Positions 1 through 6,938 of a DNA stretch of 13,765 nt are shown piece by piece. The position numbers were made by a program, and so were the translations under genes. The notes under the pieces were generated by a model. It had not been told where the DNA came from. It did not search any database and worked only from the letters and a program-made list of their open reading frames with translations. Source of the DNA: Verrucomicrobiota bacterium (GTDB lineage: Bacteria > Verrucomicrobiota > Verrucomicrobiia > Limisphaerales > UBA1100); assembly GCA_028872645.1 (NCBI GenBank), contig JAPKDK010000052.1, positions 1 to 13,765 of the forward strand, read 5' to 3'. Numbering within the stretch: the stretch's first letter is position 1; each line of letters starts with the position of its first letter.

Positions 1-1607
1 CCAAGTACCGCGCCATCGGCATTACGGTGCCGAAGGATTTCCATTACAAAATTGATTTCCTGCCCAACTTCGAGGCGTACCAGAAATACTCGGCGGCTCT
101 GGGCAATAAGGTGGGCCCAGGCACTCTGGGCTATACGCGCATTCGGGTGCAAGTCAACCGGCAGGATGACCGAAGCATGAAGCCGCAGGTGCCAACGCCC
201 ATCGTGTGCTACTGGAATCATGATTTGCCGTGGGAGATTGTGCCCACGCTATTGCACGAGATGTGCCATGCGGTGCACGCGGCTAATTACGGAGTGATGC
301 CACTGTGGCTCTCAGAAGGACTGCCTGAGTGGTACTCCAACAGGAAGCAACATTTGGGGGTGCAAAAGAAAATTGACACCATGCGACAGTATCAACGCTA
401 CATGGATTTGGTGCAGAAGATGAGCACGGAGCAGTTTGTGGATTTCATTGCGTCCACCAAATATGAAGACTGGGAAAAGGTGATCGGTGATGTGGGCGTG
501 GGATATTTTCTGGCGCAAACGCTGGTGGATTTTTTTCTGGGGAATCCCACCGCTCAACCTTATTTCCGCGGGGCCCTGTTGCAGGCGAAGGCGGACAGTG
601 AGTGGCAGTTTGAGCGTAGTATAAACTGGGCAAAAAATGTGGAATCCAACTGGCCCCAGGGCATTCCCATGCTGCTCAAGGGTTGGAAGAGTTGGTATAA
701 AATTCAGGCACAACCGAAGAAAAGCAACGAATTAAATCCGTTTGTGGATGCCAACCGCGCGCATTTTCATCAGCTGCTGTCAGCCGTGCGAAGCAATCCA
801 GCGGTAACGGATGCCGACCGGTACGCGCTGGTGAGCCAATGGTTAGCCTTCACGCGACTGGAAATGGATGACCTTGCCAAGAAGCGGGCTGAATCCTACC
901 ACCGCGGTGAAACCGTCCTGCTGCGCGCCCGGCTGTTGCGGGTGCAACAGTTTTCCAATAAGGATCACACGATGCGGGAGGGGATAACGCAGAACCACCG
1001 GGCCGGCCTGATTCGCACGCAGCCCAACGGAGCAGATCCGTTGTATCGGAAAACTGTGCCGTACCAACCGATGTCGTGGTACTTGGGGATTGATCCCACG
1101 CTGGGCGCGCATGCCCGCCCCCCCTACCTGAGCGACACACGTCTGCCGCCGGCAAATTTCCGCTGGCAAGGGCTCGATGTCTGGCAGGCGAACATGATTT
1201 TCACCAACCTTTTCACCTCGCATATCGGCCATTCCCTGCCGCTGCCCAAGCCCCAGCTGAAGGCGACCGCCAAAGGGCCATTCACAATGGCATTACACGC
1301 CAACGGAATGAATGCCGAGGCCGCCCTGCAAGCGGCGGGTGGAAAACTAGAACGACACCCCGTCACCCGTGAAGTGATTACGCTCAACCTCGCCCACTCC
1401 CGCATTAATAATGAGGACCTCGAGCACATGGCGGAGCTCTTCCAACCGCGCGAGCTGGACCTCACGGACACGGACATCACGGATCGCGCCTCCAGTCACT
1501 TGGCCGGCTGGGCCAGCTTGCGCATTCTGAAGCTCGGCCGCACACGCATGTCCACGGAGGCCGTGAATCAATTGAAATATTATTCGCCGGGACTGGTCAT
1601 TCAATGA
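1..1607 (+). CDS. Gluzincin (peptidase MA/DUF1570-like) metallopeptidase with C-terminal leucine-rich repeats, 5' partial
   Basis: The frame is open to the left edge from base 3, so the N-terminus is missing; the GTG at 27 is internal or an uncertain start. Counting from that GTG, HEMCH lies at residues 77-81 (bases 255-269) and WLSEG at 94-98. This is the HExxH zinc site plus downstream glutamate ligand of gluzincins, in the spacing seen in peptidase MA-like and DUF1570 proteins. A helical, Trp/Tyr-rich region follows (about 110-240), then an unassigned segment to about 430. From about 455 to the end there are three leucine-rich repeat units with the LxLxxxxI/L pattern. The stop overlaps the next gene's start as ATGA, so the two are probably co-transcribed and translationally coupled. 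A protease role is inferred from the motif; the substrate is unknown. The protein is probably exported, but any signal peptide lies outside the window. Confidence 0.75.
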   Translation, partial: KYRAIGITVPKDFHYKIDFLPNFEAYQKYSAALGNKVGPGTLGYTRIRVQVNRQDDRSMKPQVPTPIVCYWNHDLPWEIVPTLLHEMCHAVHAANYGVMPLWLSEGLPEWYSNRKQHLGVQKKIDTMRQYQRYMDLVQKMSTEQFVDFIASTKYEDWEKVIGDVGVGYFLAQTLVDFFLGNPTAQPYFRGALLQAKADSEWQFERSINWAKNVESNWPQGIPMLLKGWKSWYKIQAQPKKSNELNPFVDANRAHFHQLLSAVRSNPAVTDADRYALVSQWLAFTRLEMDDLAKKRAESYHRGETVLLRARLLRVQQFSNKDHTMREGITQNHRAGLIRTQPNGADPLYRKTVPYQPMSWYLGIDPTLGAHARPPYLSDTRLPPANFRWQGLDVWQANMIFTNLFTSHIGHSLPLPKPQLKATAKGPFTMALHANGMNAEAALQAAGGKLERHPVTREVITLNLAHSRINNEDLEHMAELFQPRELDLTDTDITDRASSHLAGWASLRILKLGRTRMSTEAVNQLKYYSPGLVIQ

Positions 1608-1960
1608 AACCCTACCCTCCCATGCTCGCTTGGGCCGTTGCTTCGCTAATGCTGTTGGGGGGGTGTTCCAAAATGAAGGACACGGAAGACGTCGCCGATG
1701 AGTTGGAAGGTGCCAGCGAGGAGCAGAGTAACCTTCCGGCACTTTCAAAGACCGGAACCATTGCCCGGCAAGCCGACGGTTTATGGCATGAAACCAACGG
1801 CGGAAATATTTTTAGCGGCACCGTGGTTCACGAACAGGACTCCATTCGCTGGGAGGAGAAATACGAAAAGGGCCTGCGTGTTTTTGTGCGTGCCTGGGAT
1901 GAAGAGGGAAGCCCCGTGGCACTCCATTCCTGGAATGCCGACGGCTCGCCGACAGACTAA
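1604..1960 (+). CDS. Small lipoprotein with YwqK/MORN-like segment
   Basis: This 118-residue protein starts at the ATG inside the ATGA overlap with the upstream peptidase gene. The N-terminus is a lipoprotein signal: hydrophobic MLAWAVASLMLL followed by the lipobox LGGC, with the acylated Cys at residue 21. An acidic linker follows (about 25-45). The C-terminal half, from about residue 59, reads DGLWHETNGG...FSGTVV...YEKGL...W...GSP. This resembles one degenerate unit of the YwqK/MORN-2 repeat (G.W.E...G..YSG.W.....G). Such repeats are common in envelope lipoproteins, and the function here is not known. The coupling suggests it works with, or is cleaved or anchored alongside, the peptidase. 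Its stop codon overlaps the stop of the convergent gene at 1957. Confidence 0.7.
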   Translation: MKPYPPMLAWAVASLMLLGGCSKMKDTEDVADELEGASEEQSNLPALSKTGTIARQADGLWHETNGGNIFSGTVVHEQDSIRWEEKYEKGLRVFVRAWDEEGSPVALHSWNADGSPTD

Positions 1961-2154
1961 TCCGCCACATCCTCGCCCGTGCCGGCGGTCCGTTTAAAAA
2001 ACAGCCGGTACATTCTGCGATCCGTTTGGCGAGTGGGATCCGTGGTCTCGTCAATTACGCTCACCAGTTCCCATCCATTTTGCCCAAAACTTTGGAGCAC
2101 TTGCTCCATCTCATTATCCGGCACATCCAGCTGCCGATGCTCCCATGTCTGCAT
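1957..2154 (-). CDS. DUF4177-like small protein
   Basis: This 65-residue cytoplasmic protein has the DUF4177 pattern: an N-terminal TWEHRQLDV strand, a short helix (NEMEQVLQSFGQ), the hallmark NGWELVSV at about 26-33, and a terminal beta strand ending in LFFKR. DUF4177 proteins are small alpha/beta proteins of unknown function. The ATG at 2154 is preceded at 6 nt by a -10-like CACACT with TTGTCC 17 bp further up. A GGGAGG lies about 19 nt upstream, too far to be a normal ribosome binding site. The TAG stop overlaps the stop of the convergent lipoprotein gene by 3 bp. The likeness is by eye and the protein is short. Confidence 0.65.
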   Translation of the reverse strand: MQTWEHRQLDVPDNEMEQVLQSFGQNGWELVSVIDETTDPTRQTDRRMYRLFFKRTAGTGEDVAD

Positions 2155-2160
2155 GCGGAA

Positions 2161-2189
2161 AGTGTGGCGGACTGCCTCCCTCAGGACAA
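2161..2189 (-). promoter_or_regulatory. Putative promoter of the DUF4177-like gene
   Basis: On the minus strand TTGTCC (2189-2184), a 17-bp spacer and CACACT (2166-2161) lie 6 nt before the ATG at 2154. The -10 match is poor; the main support is that the same layout recurs before five other starts in this window. Confidence 0.3.
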
Positions 2190-2210
2190 CTCGAATCCTT
2201 AGTGATTCAC

Positions 2211-2564
2211 TTATTTATATAAATCCGGGGAAGGGGTCGGAACCGGCCGATTCGCTTCCTGAATGATTCGCAGCCGTGCCTTTTCATCCTCCACCCAAGA
2301 CAACGCCTTGGAAAGTTCCAACGCCTCGTCTGTTTCGGAGAACTGTTTTATAAACGCCTGAATCTCCGTGCTGGCAGCATCATATTTTTCCAGGGCAGTC
2401 GCAACGTCCGTGGTGGATTTAATATCCTGATCAACAGCTTTGAGCTTGGCGATAATGGCGGCGTGTTGGCGGGCGGCCTCGGGGTTGGGGCCGGCATCGC
2501 CACAGCCGCTCGCCCACATGACCGCCCCTGCCACCGCCCCTGCAAAAATGAGCCTACCCTTCAC
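2211..2564 (-). CDS. Small lipoprotein, helical
   Basis: This 117-residue protein has a GTG start at 2564 (KGRLIFAG...). The signal is positively charged, with a hydrophobic core AGAVAGAVMWAS and lipobox ASGC, which places the acylated Cys at residue 21. The mature part is charged and largely helical with heptad-like spacing (about 33-105), and ends in a Pro-rich tail (PVPTPSPDLYK). I do not recognise the family. GTG is the only sensible start: no ATG upstream of the lipobox in frame keeps the signal intact. A promoter-like pair (TTGCCC, 17 bp, TAGACT) sits 6 nt before it and no Shine-Dalgarno is visible. The gene lies 91 bp downstream of the kinase on the same strand, so read-through is possible. 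Confidence 0.7.
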   Translation of the reverse strand: MKGRLIFAGAVAGAVMWASGCGDAGPNPEAARQHAAIIAKLKAVDQDIKSTTDVATALEKYDAASTEIQAFIKQFSETDEALELSKALSWVEDEKARLRIIQEANRPVPTPSPDLYK

Positions 2565-2570
2565 GCGGCC

Positions 2571-2599
2571 AGTCTATCGCGCGGAACGCGCGGGGGCAA
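2571..2599 (-). promoter_or_regulatory. Promoter for the helical lipoprotein gene
   Basis: On the minus strand TTGCCC (2599-2594), 17 bp and TAGACT (2576-2571) end 6 nt before the GTG at 2564. The -35 has TTG and the -10 has four of six consensus bases. If transcription starts about 7 nt past the -10, the mRNA would be leaderless. Confidence 0.45.
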
Positions 2600-2655
2600 T
2601 TGCAAGTTGGTCACAAACTGTCTCCATTAGCTGAATCAATGCCGGTCTGGTTTTT

Positions 2656-4314
2656 TTATTCCGCCGCCAAACAAAAGGTAATCACCGTGCCCCGGCCCTC
2701 CTCGGATTCCAATTCCACTCGCCCGCCATGGGCCTCGGCCACCTTGGCTACGATGGCCAGACCCAAGCCGCCGCCTTTTTCCTTGGTGGTGCTGAGCATA
2801 CCGGTGAAAGCGCGTTCGCGCTGGGCAGCAGTCATCCCCGGGCCGGTATCAGCAAAGGCCACGCGCAGCTCGTCTGCATTGCGATGCGTGGAGATGCGCA
2901 GTGTGCCGCCTTCGGACATGGCTTCAGTAGCATTGAGAATCACATTGAGAAACGCCTGCGAAAGTTGGGTGGCATCGGCATTCACCGGCGCCAGTTCCGG
3001 CGCGTCGGCACGTTCGAGCGCGATGGAATGATGCTGCAACTTGTGGCGCGTGAGCAGGGCGAGATCATCGAGCAACTCCGGCACATGCACCGGCGCCATG
3101 CGCGGCTCGGCGTTGCGGGCGAAGTTGACGATGTTATCCACGATCCCATCGAGGTGATCCATCTTATCGCCCAACACCCGCGCATCCTCGCGGCGCGGGT
3201 CACCTTCGGGGAATTTTAAATCCAGTGAGTGATACAGCATCTTCATCACCGTGAGTGGATTGCGAATTTCATGTGCCACTTCCGCCGCGAGCAGCCCCAA
3301 CGCGCTGAGCTGTTCGTTGCGGCGCAGTTGTTCCTCCACATCCACGGTGCGTTCGTATAGCCGCGCTTTTTCGATTGCCACCGCCGAAAGCTCCGCCAGT
3401 GCGGCGAGCGTGCTCACTTCTTCATTGGAAAAAACATGGGGTGATGCCGTGTACACATTCAAAGTGCCGAGGCATGTTTCGGAGTAAACCAACGGCACAC
3501 TGAGCAGTGAAACAAAGCCCTCGAGCCGGGCGATTTCCGCGTGTTGATATTGCGCGGAGTTTTGCAAATCACCTTCCTGCATCGGCTTGCGACGGCGCAC
3601 GACCGAGCCCATCAAGCTTTCCGCCACGCTCAATGGCGGGCGTTGTTGGTATTCCTTCCCCGCGCCGTGCTGAGCGCGCACCTCGAGCCATTCGCCCGTG
3701 GCATCGAGCAGCTGCAGCGAACACGCCCGCGCGCGGCCTAACCTCGCCGCCTCGCGCGTGATCGCCTCCAGCACATCATCGAGGTTTAGCCTCCGATTGA
3801 TCGTTTGTCCCACACTCACCAGCGATTCCAAAAGTTCCGTGCGTTGGCGCAGTTGTTCATAGAGCCAGGTATTTTGAATCACCTGCGTGGCGTGGACCGC
3901 GAGTTCCTCGAGCAAGGCCTGATCCACTTCAGAAAAGGCATCGGGCGTTGCGGCTGAAACATTGAGCACCGCGCGCACCCGCCCATCCATCCGTAGTGGA
4001 ACGGCCAATTCGCTGAACGCACCGCCGTCCGATTCGCCCGCACGCAGTGGCTCGCCGTGATGCACCACTTGACCCACAATCCCTTCCCCCAACGCGCCGA
4101 GACGGGCCGCGTCCGATTCGGGCAAGCCCTCTGAAGCTTCGATTTCCAGCAAACCCGTATTCGGATTCACCAGCACCAGTGCGCCGCTATCCGCACGCAC
4201 CAATCCCACCGCCTCGCGCACCACCAACTGCAATGCCGCCTCCGGTTCCAAGGTCGAATGAATTGCCCGCACGCCGTCATACAGCTGCGTCATTTGTTCC
4301 GGCGAAAACGTCAT
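2656..4314 (-). CDS. Soluble sensor histidine kinase with tandem GAF domains
   Basis: The protein has 552 residues from the ATG at 4314 (MTFSPEQMTQ). The frame is open 75 codons further upstream, but that stretch lies inside the permease gene and encodes low-complexity Gly/Arg sequence. There are two GAF domains (about 16-150 and 168-317) with a helical linker. A HisKA dimerisation domain has the H-box EVAHEIRNPLTVMK (phospho-acceptor His348), followed by an HATPase domain. The latter shows the N-box FLNVILNATEAM (455-466), G1 DTGPGM (489-494) and G2 GGGLGLA (514-520). No membrane segment is visible, so it is a cytoplasmic sensor, presumably of a small ligand or redox or signalling molecule bound by a GAF domain. 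The kinase core resembles NtrB-type enzymes. No response regulator lies in the window. Its ATG overlaps the permease stop (ATGA), so it is the second gene of an operon. Confidence 0.9.
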   Translation of the reverse strand: MTFSPEQMTQLYDGVRAIHSTLEPEAALQLVVREAVGLVRADSGALVLVNPNTGLLEIEASEGLPESDAARLGALGEGIVGQVVHHGEPLRAGESDGGAFSELAVPLRMDGRVRAVLNVSAATPDAFSEVDQALLEELAVHATQVIQNTWLYEQLRQRTELLESLVSVGQTINRRLNLDDVLEAITREAARLGRARACSLQLLDATGEWLEVRAQHGAGKEYQQRPPLSVAESLMGSVVRRRKPMQEGDLQNSAQYQHAEIARLEGFVSLLSVPLVYSETCLGTLNVYTASPHVFSNEEVSTLAALAELSAVAIEKARLYERTVDVEEQLRRNEQLSALGLLAAEVAHEIRNPLTVMKMLYHSLDLKFPEGDPRREDARVLGDKMDHLDGIVDNIVNFARNAEPRMAPVHVPELLDDLALLTRHKLQHHSIALERADAPELAPVNADATQLSQAFLNVILNATEAMSEGGTLRISTHRNADELRVAFADTGPGMTAAQRERAFTGMLSTTKEKGGGLGLAIVAKVAEAHGGRVELESEEGRGTVITFCLAAE

Positions 4315-5414
4315 GGCACTTTGCGCATTAACGCCATCCCGGTGCCGGCAAAAATTAGATTGGGCAACCACGCCGCCAACACCGCTGGGATGTAACCCGC
4401 CGTGCCGAGCGCCAATCCCCAACGCAGAAGCACGAAGTAAAAAAAACAAATCCCGACGCTGCCCGCCACGCCCGCGTATACATTGCGCCGACCCCCCATC
4501 GCGCCAAAGGGCAGCGCCACCAGCACCACCACCAAACACGTGAACGGCTGCGCCAACCTCCCGTGAAACTGCGTCATCAAAAGAGCTGCGCGATCTGTGT
4601 TCATTCCTGGGTGAAGCCTACGATATTCCATCATTTCCGTAAGCGAAAGGCGCAGGCGTTTGGCAGCCATCATTTGATCCATTTGGGTTACTTTAATTTC
4701 CACTTCCAATTGCTCCGGCGCGCCGCCAACAAATGTGCCGGCCAGAACATTCGTCGTGAGCTTGTAGGGCAGATCATTGCTTGGCGGACGGTACGTTTGC
4801 AATTGGGCGTTGTAGAAAACCCAGGTGCCATTTTTCCACTCCGCGCTTTCTGCAAACAACACGTAGCGCGCATCCGGTTCTTCCCATGCGACGGTGGGCT
4901 GTTCCATTTCACCGGATTTTTTATTGTACCGCTTGACGTGCCATAACTGCTGTTTGGAGTCGTCACGGAAATGCAAATTGTCCACCCAATCGGTTTGGGT
5001 TTCTTCTTTGTCCCGCACCAACCGCGCCGCTTCTGCGGTTGATTTTGGGGAGATGAATTCGTTGACCACAAACAACCCGCCGCCCAAAAAAATGGCCACG
5101 ACAAAATACGGCACACTGAGTCGCGCCAGGCTCACCCCCGCCGCGCGCATGGCCACCAATTCATTATGGCGCGCGTGGTTCGTGAGCGCGTACAGCAACG
5201 CTAACAACAGCGCGATCGGCAGGACGGTGGTTAATAGCTCCGGCGTTTGCAGTAAATAATACCGCGCGATTTCGCCCGTGCTCATCTTCGCGCTTTGATA
5301 TACATCCAGCCGACTGAACAAATCAAAGGCCGTCCAAAAAATTTGGAAGCCCACGAGGCAGTAAAATAACGGCGTGAATAATTCGCGCAGTATATAGCGA
5401 TCCAACAAGCGCAT
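4311..5414 (-). CDS. LptF/LptG family permease (YjgP/YjgQ)
   Basis: This is a membrane subunit of the LPS transport ABC complex LptB2FG, which extracts lipopolysaccharide from the inner membrane. From the ATG at 5414 the protein has 367 residues and opens with the family signature MRLLDRYILREL. Three N-terminal membrane segments (about 12-33, 59-77, 99-119) flank the conserved cytoplasmic NELVAMRAAGVSLARL (85-99). A periplasmic beta domain (about 120-280) is followed by three C-terminal membrane segments (about 289-305, 313-332, 340-363) around GRLAQPF and LPFGAMGG. Length and topology are complete for the family. F and G cannot be told apart by eye, and the partner gene is not next to it. 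A GTG start 19 codons upstream is possible but adds an unlikely Cys/Arg-rich leader. The gene is coupled to the downstream kinase. Confidence 0.9.
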   Translation of the reverse strand: MRLLDRYILRELFTPLFYCLVGFQIFWTAFDLFSRLDVYQSAKMSTGEIARYYLLQTPELLTTVLPIALLLALLYALTNHARHNELVAMRAAGVSLARLSVPYFVVAIFLGGGLFVVNEFISPKSTAEAARLVRDKEETQTDWVDNLHFRDDSKQQLWHVKRYNKKSGEMEQPTVAWEEPDARYVLFAESAEWKNGTWVFYNAQLQTYRPPSNDLPYKLTTNVLAGTFVGGAPEQLEVEIKVTQMDQMMAAKRLRLSLTEMMEYRRLHPGMNTDRAALLMTQFHGRLAQPFTCLVVVLVALPFGAMGGRRNVYAGVAGSVGICFFYFVLLRWGLALGTAGYIPAVLAAWLPNLIFAGTGMALMRKVP

Positions 5415-5422
5415 GCGCGCAG

Positions 5423-5451
5423 AGGTTACCCCCGAGCGGGCCGTGAAGCAA
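5423..5451 (-). promoter_or_regulatory. Promoter for the permease-kinase operon
   Basis: On the minus strand TTGCTT (5451-5446), 17 bp and TAACCT (5428-5423) lie 8 nt before the ATG at 5414. It sits in the 86-bp divergent gap shared with the beta-CASP gene. Confidence 0.4.
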
Positions 5452-5465
5452 GACGGGCAAATGGC

Positions 5466-5494
5466 TCGCACCTTCTCGCTCGCGTCATTATGCT
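5466..5494 (+). promoter_or_regulatory. Putative promoter for the beta-CASP RNase gene
   Basis: TCGCAC (5466-5471), 17 bp and TATGCT (5489-5494) lie 6 nt before the ATG at 5501. The -10 is reasonable; the -35 is weak, lacking TTG. No Shine-Dalgarno is visible before the start. Confidence 0.35.
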
Positions 5495-5500
5495 CCCGCC

Positions 5501-6865
5501 ATGCGTGTGACCAATCTTAACCCCGCCGACACCATCGGCGCCAGCGCGTGGCTCGTTGAAACCGGCGGACACACGATGCTGCTAGATGCCGGCACGCATC
5601 CGGGCATGGAAGGGCGCGAAGGGTTGCCAAGCTATTCGCAAGTGGCCGATGCCGATGTGGAGGCCATCGCGCTCTCGCATTGTCATCATGATCATTGCGG
5701 CTCGTTGCCCGTCGCGTTGCAGCACTTTCCGCGCGCGCGGGTGTTGATGACTGAGCCGAGCCATTTCATCGTGGAACGCGTGCTCCACAATTCTGTGAAC
5801 GTGATGAAACGTCAGCGCGTGGAAAAAGACATTAGGGATTATCCACTCTACAGCCATGAAGAGATCGATGAGTTGTCTTATTTATTTCAAGGGTTTAAAT
5901 ATGGCCACGTGGAACCGTGGGGCGCATTTGCGCGTGAAGGGGAATCACCGACGCTTTCTTTCCATCCCGCCGGTCATGTGCTGGGCTCCGCCGGCATCCG
6001 CGTGGCGCACGGGAAAGAGAGTTTATTTTACACCGGCGACGTGTGTTTCCACGACCAAACGCTTTTGCCCAAGGCGGATTTTGATGGAGTGAAAGCGGAT
6101 GTGTTGATTTTGGAAACCACGCGCGGCAACACCGAAACGCCCGAAGGCTTCACGCGCGACAAAGAGGCAAAACGGTTTTTGGATGCCATCCGCGCCGGAC
6201 TCGATCGCAAGGCGGGCGTGCTTGTGCCGGTGTTCGCGCTGGGTCGCACGCAGGAAATTCTAGGCATGATCGCGCTGGCCATGCAACGGGGGGAACTACG
6301 CAAACAACCGGTTTACATCGGTGGACTCGGCCGAGTGTTTACGGAAATTTACGATCTCGTCTCCGGGCGCGTGCCCAATCGGCGACCAGATTTGAATTTG
6401 CACGAGGCGCTGGATCTACGCGTGCTCGAGCGCAAAGAGCTGAACAAAATCAAACTCGACGGTTCGTTATTTGTCATCACCGCCGGCATGATGAGCGAAC
6501 ATACTTTGGCGCACGAGCTGGCGGTGCGCATGGCGCCGGTGGAGCGTCATTCGATTCACTTCGTCGGCTACGCTGCGCCCGATACGCCCGCCGGTAAACT
6601 GCGTGCTGCCGCTCGCGGTGAGGCCTTTCACTTCAGCGAAAGCGGCGGTGAACTCACACGCCATTGCGAGATGAATTGCTTTGATCTCTCCGCCCACGCC
6701 GATCGCGATGAGCTGGTGGATTTTGCCGTGCGCCTCAACCCCCGCACCATCCTCCTCGGCCACGGCGAACCCGAAGCCCGCGATTGGGTGGAACAAACCC
6801 TGCGCGAGCGCTTGCCGAAATTAATCATCCACCAACCCGCGCCGGGTGAAGCGGTGGAGGTTTGA
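5501..6865 (+). CDS. Beta-CASP metallo-beta-lactamase fold ribonuclease (COG1236-like)
   Basis: The protein has 454 residues, complete, and no signal peptide. The metallo-beta-lactamase motifs are all present: Asp29 (LLDAG), HCHHDH at 60-65, His159 in HPAGH, and Asp180 in YTGD. The beta-CASP insertion follows, with motif A around Glu205 (ETTRGN), motif B His399 (SAHAD) and motif C His421 (GHGEP). These identify the CPSF73-like family of zinc-dependent endo/exoribonucleases (COG1236/COG1782), found in bacteria as well as archaea and eukaryotes. It probably acts on cytoplasmic RNA; a role in mRNA processing or decay is inferred from the family. The gene is divergent from the permease operon and is followed after 73 bp by the prepilin-VWA gene, possibly in one transcript. 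Motif A has Arg where many relatives have Tyr (ETTRG rather than ESTYG). Confidence 0.9.
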   Translation: MRVTNLNPADTIGASAWLVETGGHTMLLDAGTHPGMEGREGLPSYSQVADADVEAIALSHCHHDHCGSLPVALQHFPRARVLMTEPSHFIVERVLHNSVNVMKRQRVEKDIRDYPLYSHEEIDELSYLFQGFKYGHVEPWGAFAREGESPTLSFHPAGHVLGSAGIRVAHGKESLFYTGDVCFHDQTLLPKADFDGVKADVLILETTRGNTETPEGFTRDKEAKRFLDAIRAGLDRKAGVLVPVFALGRTQEILGMIALAMQRGELRKQPVYIGGLGRVFTEIYDLVSGRVPNRRPDLNLHEALDLRVLERKELNKIKLDGSLFVITAGMMSEHTLAHELAVRMAPVERHSIHFVGYAAPDTPAGKLRAAARGEAFHFSESGGELTRHCEMNCFDLSAHADRDELVDFAVRLNPRTILLGHGEPEARDWVEQTLRERLPKLIIHQPAPGEAVEV

Positions 6866-6896
6866 TTGTCGCCCTACCGAGTCACCTATTCCCCGC

Positions 6897-6925
6897 TTGC
6901 ACGCGCTCGCGTTTTGTGGTAATCT
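6897..6925 (+). promoter_or_regulatory. Putative promoter for the prepilin-VWA gene
   Basis: TTGCAC (6897-6902), 17 bp and TAATCT (6920-6925) lie 13 nt before the proposed GTG at 6939. The layout matches the other predicted promoters here. It falls in the gap after the RNase stop. Confidence 0.35.
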
Positions 6926-6938
6926 ATTCATCGTACCC

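Noticed and set aside
2193..2208. GAATC/GATTC hairpin after the helical lipoprotein gene
   Set aside because: The stem is only 5 bp, AT-rich and not followed by a T-run on the minus strand, so it is not credible as an intrinsic terminator.
4315..4539. N-terminal extension of the histidine kinase frame (75 extra codons)
   Set aside because: It lies wholly inside the permease gene, is Gly/Arg-rich without domain features, and the ATG at 4314 sits in an ATGA overlap directly before the first GAF domain.
5415..5471. GTG start 19 codons upstream for the permease
   Set aside because: The extra residues are Cys/Arg-rich and unlike the family, whose N-terminus matches MRLLDRYILREL at the ATG 5414.
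6846..6938. Longer start for the prepilin-VWA protein
   Set aside because: It would overlap the RNase gene and give a 40-residue leader with no prepilin character; GTG 6939 gives a normal short leader.
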